In this document: positions 1 to 6,846 of the stretch, piece after piece
Layout: every line of letters begins with the position of its first letter
How positions within the stretch are numbered: the first letter of the stretch is position 1
Assembly: GCA_003445795.1 (NCBI GenBank)
Contig: DMCN01000056.1
Span: 6,149 to 15,215 of the forward strand
Length of the DNA stretch: 9,067 bases
Reading direction: 5' to 3'
DNA from: Gallionellaceae bacterium
GTDB lineage: Bacteria > Pseudomonadota > Gammaproteobacteria > Burkholderiales > Gallionellaceae
Translations under genes and position numbers: made by a program
The notes under the pieces: generated by a model
What the model saw: the letters and a program-made list of their open reading frames with translations, nothing else
Told to the model about the DNA's origin: nothing
Database searches by the model: none

Positions 1-1731
1 GTGTTCCTGCCGCTGATGACGCTGCAGGGCCTGGAAGGCAAACTTTTCATTCCGGTCGCGCTCACTATCGTGTTCGCGCTGGCCGGATCGCTGCTGCTCT
101 CGCTCACCGTCATTCCCATGCTGGCTTCCTACATGCTGAAGACGGCCAGCCACGACGACCCCTGGTTGGTGCGCAAGGCGCTGGCCCTGTACACACCGCT
201 GCTTGCCAAGGCGCTGGTCAACGAACGCAAGGTACTGGGAAGCGCCATTGGCATGCTGCTGGTCACCGTTGTCGTGTACAGCTTCATCGGCAAGACCTTC
301 ATGCCCGAGATGGACGAGGGCGACATCATCATGCAGACCGCCAAGCTGCCCTCGATCAATCTGGCCCAGACTGCCGACATCGACCAGCGTGTACAGGCCG
401 CCATCCTCAAGTCCGTTCCCGAGATAAAGAGCATCGTCTCGCGCGCCGGCGCGGATGAATTAGGTCTCGACCCGATGGGATTGAACGAGACCGACAACTT
501 CCTCGTGCTCAAGCCGCAGGAAGAATGGCGCTCCCAGGACAAGAACGCGATCATCGAGGAAATCCGCAAAGTGATGGGCGATTTTCCCGGGCTGGAATAC
601 AGCTTCACGCAGCCTATCGCCATGCGCGTCTCCGAGATGCTCACCGGTTCGCGCGGCGACGTCGCCATCAAGATCTTCGGTACCGATATCGCCAAACTGA
701 GCGAACTGTCGGAACATATGGTGGCCGTCATCGAAGGTATCGAAGGCAGCGAGGACGCCTACACCGTGAAGAACAACGGTGTGCAATATTACCGCGTGAT
801 CATCGACCGCCTCGCCGCAGGCCGTCTGGGATTGAGCGTGGACGACATCAGCAACTCGCTGCGCACCCAGGTGGAGGGCCGCCTGCTGGGCACAGTGATC
901 GAGGAAGGACGCCGCACCCCGCTGCTGCTGCGCGGCGATGCCGAAGTACAGCAATCGCCCGCCCTGTTCGCCGCGCTCACTCTGCCGCTGGCGAACGGAC
1001 AGAACGTGCCGCTCTCGGTCGTCGCCCGACTGGAACGCGCCGACGGTCCGGTCAAGGTCGACCGCGAGAACGGCCAGCGCATGGTGGTGATCCAGAGCAA
1101 TGTACGCGGTCGCGACCTGGTCGGATTCGTGGATGAAGCCAAGGCCGCCGCCGCCGCGCAGATCCAGTTGCCGGAAGGCTACCTCATCACCTGGGGCGGC
1201 CAGTTCGAGAACCAGCAACGCGCCGCCGCACGCCTGGCGGTGGTGGTTCCGATCGCACTCGGTCTGATCTTTCTGCTGCTGTTCGCCACCTTCGGCTCGG
1301 TACGCCAGGCCGGCCTGGTACTCACCAACATCCCGTTCGCACTCATCGGCGGCGTGTTCGCGCTGTGGATCAGCGGCGAGTATCTCTCCGTTCCAGCCTC
1401 GGTCGGTTTCATCGCCCTGCTCGGTATCGCGGTGCTGAACGGCGTAGTGATGGTGACCTACTTCAACCAGTTGCATAACGAAGGCATGGAGATCACCCGC
1501 GTGATCACCGAGGGCGCCAAACGCCGTCTACGACCGGTACTGATGACCGCCAGCATCACCCTGTTCGGTCTGCTGCCGTTGCTGTTCGCCAGCGGCCCCG
1601 GCTCCGAGATCCAGAAGCCGCTGGCCATCGTGGTCATCGGCGGCCTGATCAGTTCCACCGCGCTGACACTGATCATGCTACCCATACTTTACCGCCGCTT
1701 CGGCATCGAAGCTGTGAGAGGACATGTATGA
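1..1731 (+). CDS. czcA: Heavy-metal RND efflux pump, CzcA/CusA family, C-terminal part (5' truncated by window)
   Basis: Inner-membrane, proton-driven pump subunit of a tripartite metal-cation exporter. The frame is open from base 1. The opening residues (FLPLMTLQGLEGKLF) match the end of TM5 in this family, so the GTG at base 1 is internal. Family members have about 1,040 residues, so roughly the first 450 are missing, including the TM4 signature that helps assign the metal. In visible-residue numbering: TM6 about 14-40, TM7 78-97, second periplasmic (porter/docking) loop about 98-408, then TM8-12 at about 411-431, 436-457, 463-487, 512-530 and 541-564. Family landmarks are KTFMPEMDEGD (98-108), TQPIAMR (203-209), RENGQR (355-360) and a WGGQFENQ-type segment near 398-405. 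By a from-memory alignment, the three Cu(I)-binding methionines of CusA fall on E212, L278 and L295 here, which favours a divalent metal (Zn/Co/Cd type) over Cu/Ag. The stop overlaps the next start (ATGA). Family is sure; the metal is inferred. Confidence 0.95.
   Translation: MFLPLMTLQGLEGKLFIPVALTIVFALAGSLLLSLTVIPMLASYMLKTASHDDPWLVRKALALYTPLLAKALVNERKVLGSAIGMLLVTVVVYSFIGKTFMPEMDEGDIIMQTAKLPSINLAQTADIDQRVQAAILKSVPEIKSIVSRAGADELGLDPMGLNETDNFLVLKPQEEWRSQDKNAIIEEIRKVMGDFPGLEYSFTQPIAMRVSEMLTGSRGDVAIKIFGTDIAKLSELSEHMVAVIEGIEGSEDAYTVKNNGVQYYRVIIDRLAAGRLGLSVDDISNSLRTQVEGRLLGTVIEEGRRTPLLLRGDAEVQQSPALFAALTLPLANGQNVPLSVVARLERADGPVKVDRENGQRMVVIQSNVRGRDLVGFVDEAKAAAAAQIQLPEGYLITWGGQFENQQRAAARLAVVVPIALGLIFLLLFATFGSVRQAGLVLTNIPFALIGGVFALWISGEYLSVPASVGFIALLGIAVLNGVVMVTYFNQLHNEGMEITRVITEGAKRRLRPVLMTASITLFGLLPLLFASGPGSEIQKPLAIVVIGGLISSTALTLIMLPILYRRFGIEAVRGHV
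1716..1722 (+). promoter_or_regulatory. Ribosome binding site for the DUF3240 gene
   Basis: GAGAGGA ends 5 bases before the ATG at 1728. It lies inside the last codons of the RND gene, so the small gene has its own initiation signal as well as possible coupling through the ATGA overlap. Confidence 0.7.
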
Positions 1732-2039
1732 AAGAATTGAACTGTTGTCTGACCCTGGTCTGCCACAAGTCGCTGGAAGAGCGCATGGTCGATCACCTGT
1801 TGCAGCATCCGGACTGGGTGCGCGGTTTCACCATCACGCGCGTCGAGGGCGGCAGCCAGAAAGAATTGCTGCCCAGCATGATGGAACAGGTGCGCGGCCG
1901 CTCGCAGCGGGTGCAACTTCTCAGTGTGATGAACCTGGACGATGCCCATGCGCTGATCGCGCATCTCAAGGAATCCGACCCCAACACCGAGATCGCCTAC
2001 TGGCTCACGCCGGTCATCGAATTCGGGAGGCTGGCATGA
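1728..2039 (+). CDS. DUF3240 family protein, PII-like, associated with RND metal efflux
   Basis: Small soluble protein of 103 residues with no signal peptide or membrane segment, so cytoplasmic. I recognise it as DUF3240, a family of about 100 residues usually found beside CzcA/CusA-type pump genes and thought to share the ferredoxin-like fold of PII/CutA proteins. Its biochemical function is not established to my knowledge. The sequence begins with a beta-strand-like stretch NCCLTLVCH (residues 5-13) that carries Cys6, Cys7, Cys12 and His13, with His23 and His27 in the following helix; these are candidate metal ligands. The remainder alternates helix- and strand-like segments (for example RVQLLSVMNL at 61-70), as expected for a beta-alpha-beta fold. 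The start is set by a good ribosome binding site. Both ends overlap neighbouring genes by 4 bases (ATGA), so it is made in step with the pump and the outer-membrane factor. A role in metal sensing or pump modulation is inference. Confidence 0.88.
   Translation: MKELNCCLTLVCHKSLEERMVDHLLQHPDWVRGFTITRVEGGSQKELLPSMMEQVRGRSQRVQLLSVMNLDDAHALIAHLKESDPNTEIAYWLTPVIEFGRLA
2025..2030 (+). promoter_or_regulatory. Ribosome binding site deciding the outer-membrane factor start
   Basis: GGGAGG lies 5 bases before the ATG at 2036. This selects 2036 over in-frame upstream starts such as 1724, which would add about 104 residues overlapping the DUF3240 gene and place the signal peptide internally. Confidence 0.75.
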
Positions 2040-3289
2040 GCAAGCGTATCTCCATCCTGTTGTCCCTGACCCTGTGCGTCTGCCCCGCATTTGCCGCAGA
2101 CTATCCCGACCTGCCGCCGCACAGCCTGGTCGATACTGCGCTGGACAGCCATATCGATGTGTTGAATGCGGAGACCGGCATCCGTATCGAGCAGACCAAC
2201 CAGCGCCGCTGGGAAAGCGGCAATTACGAGTTCAACGTGCGCGCCGGTACCGCACAGCGGCGCACCGCTGTACCCGGGCAGAAGATAAAAGAATGGGATG
2301 TCGCCATTGAACGTCCCCTGCGCCTCATCAACAAAGTGCTGCTCGATGACGACATCGGCGCCGAGGGCGTCATCCGCGCCACGCATGCATTGGGCGATGC
2401 ACGCCATGAATCCGGACGCACGCTGTTGCAACTGTGGTTCAACTGGCAGCGCGAACAGATGCAGGTGCTGCAATGGCAGCAGCAGGTGGACATCTTAAAA
2501 CAACAGGCTTTGACCACCGAAAAACGCCTCAAGGCGGGTGACGCGCCGCGTATGGAATTGAGCCAGGCCAACGCGGCTGTCGCACAAGCAAACGTATCGC
2601 TGCAACAGGCCAGGATGCGTGCGGAGTTGGCCGGCAACGAGTTGACGCGCCAATTCCCCGCCATCATCCTGCCGGCGCAGCCCGCCTCTTCGGAACCCAG
2701 TCCGATCAGCGGAAATCTCGATTACTGGAAAAGATTGATCCTCGACCACAACCACGAATTGGAGATGGTGCGCTCCGAACGGCGCTTCCAGCAGATGCTG
2801 GCCGAACGCAGCCGCGCCGAACGCATCCCCGATCCCACCATCGGCGTGCGCTACTCGAACGAACTGGCCGGCAGCGAAAAGGTGGCCGGTGTCTATCTTT
2901 CCATCCCGCTCTCTTTCGGACTGCGCGGCACACATGCCGAGAATGCGGAACAGCAGGCAGAGATCGCGGGCCACCGCGAGAACGCGGTACAACGCCGCCT
3001 GGATGCCGACATCTACGCCGCCCATACGCAGGCGATCCATAGTTACCAGATATGGCAACAGGCGAAAGAGGCCGCCGACAGCATCCGCCAGAATGCCGAA
3101 CTGGTCACCCGCGCCTACAGTCTGGGCGAAAGCAGCCTGTTCGAAACACTCACCGCGCGCCGCCTGGGTCTCGAGTCCGCTTTAGCGGAAAACCTGGCCC
3201 GGCTGGATGCCAACGAAGCGCGTTATCGCCTGCTGCTCGATGCCCATCAACTGTGGCAGACCGGCCCAGACCGGCACGGGGTGCACTGA
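2036..3289 (+). CDS. TolC/CzcC-type outer membrane efflux protein
   Basis: Outer-membrane factor of 417 residues that would form the trimeric exit duct for the RND pump. Residues 1-20 look like a Sec signal peptide: SKR basic start, hydrophobic ISILLSLTLCVCPAFA, likely cut after AFA or AFAA. Two repeats typical of the OEP fold follow, about 25-210 and 230-410, each mainly long amphipathic helix rich in Gln, Ala, Glu and Arg (for example 130-200 and 305-400). GVRYSNEL (270-277) and GVYLSIPLSFGLRG (285-298) have the strand-like look of the outer-membrane barrel segments. The length is normal for CzcC relatives (about 400-420). It overlaps DUF3240 by ATGA and the SemiSWEET gene by one base. In classical czcCBA operons the outer-membrane gene comes first, whereas here it follows the pump. 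No convincing lipobox is seen. Family is secure; exact partner metal is unknown. Confidence 0.92.
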   Translation: MSKRISILLSLTLCVCPAFAADYPDLPPHSLVDTALDSHIDVLNAETGIRIEQTNQRRWESGNYEFNVRAGTAQRRTAVPGQKIKEWDVAIERPLRLINKVLLDDDIGAEGVIRATHALGDARHESGRTLLQLWFNWQREQMQVLQWQQQVDILKQQALTTEKRLKAGDAPRMELSQANAAVAQANVSLQQARMRAELAGNELTRQFPAIILPAQPASSEPSPISGNLDYWKRLILDHNHELEMVRSERRFQQMLAERSRAERIPDPTIGVRYSNELAGSEKVAGVYLSIPLSFGLRGTHAENAEQQAEIAGHRENAVQRRLDADIYAAHTQAIHSYQIWQQAKEAADSIRQNAELVTRAYSLGESSLFETLTARRLGLESALAENLARLDANEARYRLLLDAHQLWQTGPDRHGVH

Positions 3290-3546
3290 TGTCCGACATG
3301 CAGGAATGGATAGGCGGCATTGCCGCCACCCTCACCACCTGCTCGTTCATCCCCCAGGTGTGGCGCGTGCTGAAGACGCGCCACACCAAAGACATCTCGC
3401 TGAGCATGTATGCGCTGTTCACCGGCGGCGTGGCGCTGTGGCTGGTCTACGGCATCCTGCTCGGCGCCTGGCCCGTCATCATCGCCAACTGCATCACTCT
3501 GGTACTGGCCGGAATGGTGCTGGTTCTGAAGGTCCGTTTCGGCTGA
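3289..3546 (+). CDS. SemiSWEET (MtN3/saliva, PQ-loop) transporter
   Basis: An 85-residue membrane protein with three predicted helices (about 5-25, 40-59 and 62-82), the size and layout of bacterial SemiSWEETs, which dimerise to form a small sugar uniporter in the inner membrane. The PQ motif is present as SFIPQVW (19-25), followed by the basic loop KTRHTKDIS (29-37). Trp51 and Asn67 have the same 16-residue spacing as the Trp48/Asn64 substrate-site pair I recall from the Leptospira protein. The ATG overlaps the previous stop (TGATG) and only a weak G-rich Shine-Dalgarno (GGGGTG, 3278-3283) precedes it, so translation probably depends on the upstream gene. A sugar transporter is unexpected in a metal efflux operon; its substrate here is not known. 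Confidence 0.9.
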   Translation: MSDMQEWIGGIAATLTTCSFIPQVWRVLKTRHTKDISLSMYALFTGGVALWLVYGILLGAWPVIIANCITLVLAGMVLVLKVRFG

Positions 3547-3557
3547 AACCCAGCCGA
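3539..3557 (+). terminator. Hairpin at the end of the efflux operon, weak terminator candidate
   Basis: TCGGCTG (3539-3545) pairs with CAGCCGA (3551-3557) around a 5-base loop, a perfect 7-bp stem overlapping the SemiSWEET stop codon. No T-run follows, so it is not a standard intrinsic terminator. It could be an RNA 3' stabiliser, an attenuating hairpin or chance. Confidence 0.3.
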
Positions 3558-3563
3558 CTGCGT

Positions 3564-3569
3564 TACAAT
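3564..3569 (+). promoter_or_regulatory. Possible -10 box (TACAAT) upstream of the HD-GYP gene
   Basis: TACAAT differs from the sigma-70 consensus TATAAT at one base and sits 38 bases before the ATG at 3608. A TTGACA-like -35 box is not visible at 16-18 bases upstream; the hairpin at 3539-3557 occupies that area. Treated as a candidate only. Confidence 0.35.
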
Positions 3570-3607
3570 CCGGTTCTCAATAAACAGTCCTCCCTTCCGG
3601 TTCGACC

Positions 3608-4819
3608 ATGCTGAAAAAGATACGTGTTAGCGATGTGCGGGCAGGAATGTTCGTCCACGAGATATGCGGCAGCTGGATGGACCATCCGTTCTGGAAGAAA
3701 GCCTTCCTGCTCGAAGAGAACGAAGACCTGAAGACACTGAAGACCTGCGGCGTGCAGGAGGTCTGGATCGACACCGACAAAGGCATGGACATCGGGGCCG
3801 AAGCGGTGCTATCCACCCCAGCGGAAGCGAGCAAAAAGGTCGAGGATGAACTGAAAGCCATCGCCAAGGAACCTTTGCGCGAACCGCGCATTCCCATCCA
3901 CGAAGAACTCGAACGAGCCCGGAAACTGCAGGCCAAGAGCAAGGCGGCGGTCACTTCCATGTTCCAGGAAGTGCGCATGGGCAATGCCATCAAGGTCAGC
4001 GATGCAGCCCCTCTGGTGGAGGAGATCAGCGAGTCCATCACGCGCAATCCGGAGGCCTTCCTCAACCTGTCCCGGCTCAAGACCAAGGACGATTACACCT
4101 ATATGCACTCGGTCGCCGTATGCGCGCTGATGATCGCATTGGGCAAACAACTCGGCCTGACCGGCAACGACCTCAAGGAGGCCGGCCTTGCCGGACTGCT
4201 GCACGACGTCGGCAAGATGATGATAGACGACGAGGTGCTGAACAAACCCGGCAAACTGACCGACGAAGAGTTCAACATCATCAAGGAACACCCGCGCAAG
4301 GGCTGGGAACTGCTAAAGGGTTCGCCCGAGATCACAGAGACCGCGCTGGATGTCTGCCTGCACCACCATGAACGCGTGGACGGCACGGGTTATCCCGAGC
4401 GCATCTCCGGAGAGAATCTGACTTTATTCTCCCGTATGGGCGCGGTGTGCGATGTCTACGACGCACTCACCTCGAACCGTTGCTACAAGAACGGCTGGGA
4501 GCCGGCCGAGACCATCCGCAAGATGGCGGAATGGCGCAACGGACACTTCGACGAGAGGGTGTTCCAGGCCTTCGTCAAGACCATCGGCATCTACCCCTCC
4601 GGCACTTTAGTAAGGCTCAAGTCAGGTAGACTGGCTATAGTCATAGAGCAGACTGAGAAGAGCCTGCTCACGCCTGTTGTAAAGGCCTTCTTCTCAACCA
4701 AATCCAACGAACCCTTCATGCCTGAACTGATCAACCTGAGCAAATCGCAGGAGAGTATCGTCAGTGCCGAAGACCCCGTAAAATGGGGGTTCGATTTGAA
4801 ACAGATCACAGGAATGTGA
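3608..4819 (+). CDS. DUF3391/HD-GYP domain cyclic-di-GMP phosphodiesterase
   Basis: Predicted cytoplasmic enzyme of 403 residues that hydrolyses cyclic-di-GMP, the messenger controlling motility and biofilm. Residues 1-130 are a DUF3391-type N-terminal region that begins KKIRVSDVRAGMFV and contains GVQEVWIDTDKG (48-59). The HD-GYP domain spans about 155-330: His167, the HD pair LHDVGK (198-203; H199, D200, K203), His228 (KEHPRKGWELL), HHHERVDGTGYP (252-263) and Asp282 with DALTSN (285-290). All main metal ligands and the GYP loop are present, so activity is likely. The Glu found four residues before the first metal His in trinuclear HD-GYP enzymes is absent (Tyr163 there), suggesting a two-metal centre. 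There is no transmembrane segment. Residues 334-403 form a C-terminal extension whose first part uses many codons rare in this window (TTA, AGG, AGA, ATA). No clear Shine-Dalgarno precedes the ATG. acs follows after 35 bases on the same strand. Confidence 0.93.
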   Translation: MLKKIRVSDVRAGMFVHEICGSWMDHPFWKKAFLLEENEDLKTLKTCGVQEVWIDTDKGMDIGAEAVLSTPAEASKKVEDELKAIAKEPLREPRIPIHEELERARKLQAKSKAAVTSMFQEVRMGNAIKVSDAAPLVEEISESITRNPEAFLNLSRLKTKDDYTYMHSVAVCALMIALGKQLGLTGNDLKEAGLAGLLHDVGKMMIDDEVLNKPGKLTDEEFNIIKEHPRKGWELLKGSPEITETALDVCLHHHERVDGTGYPERISGENLTLFSRMGAVCDVYDALTSNRCYKNGWEPAETIRKMAEWRNGHFDERVFQAFVKTIGIYPSGTLVRLKSGRLAIVIEQTEKSLLTPVVKAFFSTKSNEPFMPELINLSKSQESIVSAEDPVKWGFDLKQITGM

Positions 4820-4843
4820 ATCAGCCCCAATAACAACTTTCTC

Positions 4844-4849
4844 AGGAGA
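4844..4849 (+). promoter_or_regulatory. Ribosome binding site for acs
   Basis: AGGAGA ends 5 bases before the ATG at 4855, a strong signal consistent with high Acs production. The 35-base gap from the HD-GYP stop holds no terminator-like hairpin. Confidence 0.75.
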
Positions 4850-4854
4850 AAAGC

Positions 4855-6819
4855 ATGTCAGATATCCAGTCGGTCTTGAACGAAAAGCGCGTATTTGCGC
4901 CATCCGATGCCTTTGTGAAGCAGGCCAACGTCTCCGGCATGGCCGCTTACCAGGCGATGGTCGACGCTGCCAACAAGGATTACGCCGGCTACTGGGCCAA
5001 CCTCGCCCGCGAGACCGTGCTCTGGCACAAGCCCTTCACCAAGACGCTGGACGACAGCAACGCCCCGTTCTACAAGTGGTTCGAGGACGGCGAACTGAAC
5101 GTCTCCTACAACTGCCTGGACAAGCATCTGGCCAAGCAGGGCGACAAGACCGCCATCATCTTCGAAGCGGACGATGGCAAAGTCACCAGGATCAGCTACA
5201 AGGATCTTCACGCCCGTGTGTGCGAGTTTGCCAACGGCTTGAAGTCACGTGGCATCAAAAAGGGCGACCGCGTGATCATCTACATGCCGATGAGTGTGGA
5301 AGCCGTGGTTGCCATGCAAGGCTGCGCCCGTATCGGCGCGATCCACTCCGTCGTGTTCGGCGGCTTCTCCTCCAAGAGCCTGCACGAGCGCATCACCGAC
5401 GCGCAAGCTGTAGCGGTCATCACTTCCGACGGCCAGTTCCGCGGCGGCAAAGCGATGGCGCTCAAGCCCGCCGTTGACGAGGCACTGACCATGGGCGGCT
5501 GCGAGGGCGTGCATAGCGTCATCGTCTACCAGCGCACCAAGGGCGAAGTGCAGTGGCACAAGAACAATGTCTGGTGGCACGACGTCATCGCCGGACAGGC
5601 CAGCACCTGCGAACCGGAATGGGTGGGTGCGGAACATCCGCTGTTCATTCTCTACACCTCCGGCTCCACCGGCAAACCCAAGGGCGTGCAGCACTCCACC
5701 GGCGGCTACCTGCTGGGTGCGATGGTCTCGCTGAAATGGGTGTTCGACTACAAGGATTCCGACGTGTTCTGGTGCACGGCCGACGTCGGCTGGATCACCG
5801 GCCACAGCTATGTCGCCTACGGCCCGCTGGCCATGGGCGCGACCCAGGTCATCTTCGAAGGCGTGCCGACCTATCCGGACGCGGGCCGTTTCTGGAAGAT
5901 GATCCAGGACCACAAGGTCACCACCTTCTACACCGCACCCACCGCGATCCGCTCGCTGATCAAGCTCGGCGGCGACCTGCCAAAACAATACGACCTGTCC
6001 TCGCTGCGTCTGCTGGGTTCAGTGGGCGAGCCGATCAATCCGGAAGCATGGATGTGGTACTACAACACCGTCGGCGGCGCACGCTGCCCGATCGTGGATA
6101 CCTGGTGGCAGACCGAGACCGGTTGCCACATGATCGCCCCGCTGCCCGGCGCGATGCCGATCAAACCCGGCACCTGCACCCTGCCGCTGCCCGGCATCAT
6201 GGCCACCATCGTCAACGAAGCAGGCGATGAGGTGCATGACCAGCACGGCGGCTTCCTCGTCATCAAAAAGCCTTTCCCCTCGCAGATCCGCACCATCTGG
6301 GGCGATCCCGAGCGTTACAAGAAGGGCTACTTCCCCGAAGAGATGCACGGCGCCTATCTGGCCGGCGACTCCGCTCACCGCGACGAAGACGGCTACTTCT
6401 GGATCATGGGCCGCATCGACGACGTGCTGAACGTCTCCGGTCACCGTCTCGGCACCATGGAGATCGAATCTGCACTGGTCTCCAACCCGCTGGTCGCGGA
6501 AGCCGCCATTGTCGGCAAACCGCACGAGATCAAGGGCGAAGCCGTGGTCGCGTTCGTGGTGCTGAAAGGCGCACGTCCTGCCGATGCGGCAGCGGCCAAG
6601 AAACTGGCTGATGAGTTGCGCAACTGGGTGGGCAAGGAGATCGGACCGATCGCCAAACCCGACGAGATCCGCTTCGGCGACAACCTGCCCAAGACCCGTT
6701 CCGGCAAGATCATGCGTCGTCTGTTGCGTGCCGTCGCCAAGGGCGAAGAGATCACTCAGGACGTTTCTACTCTTGAGAATCCTGCGATCCTTGAGCAACT
6801 GAAAGAAGTCATCAAGTAA
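4855..6819 (+). CDS. acs: Acetyl-CoA synthetase (AMP-forming)
   Basis: Cytoplasmic enzyme of 654 residues (family about 650) that converts acetate, ATP and CoA to acetyl-CoA, AMP and pyrophosphate for acetate assimilation. The N-terminal cap domain spans about 25-85, the AMP-binding core 86-520 and the C-terminal lid 523-640. The ATP-binding P-loop YTSGSTGKPKG is at 267-277 and WWQTETG at 417-423; the Trp in that motif limits the substrate to acetate or propionate. GRID (519-522) gives the hinge Asp522 and GHR supplies Arg531. The catalytic lysine is Lys618 in TRSGKIMRR, the residue whose acetylation switches off Acs in Salmonella (Lys609 there); the motif is intact, so the same control is possible, although no acetyltransferase or deacetylase gene lies nearby. 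Codon use is strongly biased, as in well-expressed genes. It may be co-transcribed with the HD-GYP gene, and a strong terminator ends the unit. Propionyl-CoA synthetase is a less likely alternative. Confidence 0.97.
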   Translation: MSDIQSVLNEKRVFAPSDAFVKQANVSGMAAYQAMVDAANKDYAGYWANLARETVLWHKPFTKTLDDSNAPFYKWFEDGELNVSYNCLDKHLAKQGDKTAIIFEADDGKVTRISYKDLHARVCEFANGLKSRGIKKGDRVIIYMPMSVEAVVAMQGCARIGAIHSVVFGGFSSKSLHERITDAQAVAVITSDGQFRGGKAMALKPAVDEALTMGGCEGVHSVIVYQRTKGEVQWHKNNVWWHDVIAGQASTCEPEWVGAEHPLFILYTSGSTGKPKGVQHSTGGYLLGAMVSLKWVFDYKDSDVFWCTADVGWITGHSYVAYGPLAMGATQVIFEGVPTYPDAGRFWKMIQDHKVTTFYTAPTAIRSLIKLGGDLPKQYDLSSLRLLGSVGEPINPEAWMWYYNTVGGARCPIVDTWWQTETGCHMIAPLPGAMPIKPGTCTLPLPGIMATIVNEAGDEVHDQHGGFLVIKKPFPSQIRTIWGDPERYKKGYFPEEMHGAYLAGDSAHRDEDGYFWIMGRIDDVLNVSGHRLGTMEIESALVSNPLVAEAAIVGKPHEIKGEAVVAFVVLKGARPADAAAAKKLADELRNWVGKEIGPIAKPDEIRFGDNLPKTRSGKIMRRLLRAVAKGEEITQDVSTLENPAILEQLKEVIK

Positions 6820-6825
6820 GCACTG

Positions 6826-6840
6826 GCCGGAATCTCCGGC
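6826..6840 (+). repeat. Small inverted repeat just after acs
   Basis: GCCGGA (6826-6831) and TCCGGC (6835-6840) are perfect inverted arms around a 3-base loop, starting 7 bases after the acs stop and 8 bases before the main terminator stem. No T-run follows, so it is probably an accessory hairpin in the acs 3' end rather than a terminator itself. Confidence 0.4.
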
Positions 6841-6846
6841 AGGACG

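Noticed and set aside
1..3. GTG at base 1 as the start of the RND gene
   Set aside because: The following residues match the TM5 region of CzcA-family pumps, so about 450 residues lie upstream of the window.
460..1476. 338-codon minus-strand open frame opposite the RND gene
   Set aside because: Antisense to a well-conserved pump domain, with His/Gln/Asp-rich composition and no family resemblance.
1724..2035. Upstream extension of the outer-membrane factor to the ATG at 1724
   Set aside because: The extension overlaps DUF3240 out of frame and would bury the signal peptide; GGGAGG before the ATG at 2036 fixes the start.
3052..3288. 79-codon upstream extension of the SemiSWEET frame
   Set aside because: The extension is Arg/Pro-rich, out-of-frame translation of the outer-membrane gene and resembles no SemiSWEET N-terminus.
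4779..4784. TAAAAT as a -10 box for acs
   Set aside because: It lies inside the HD-GYP coding region and has no recognisable -35 at 16-18 bases upstream (GTATCG-like sequence there), so I do not call a promoter.
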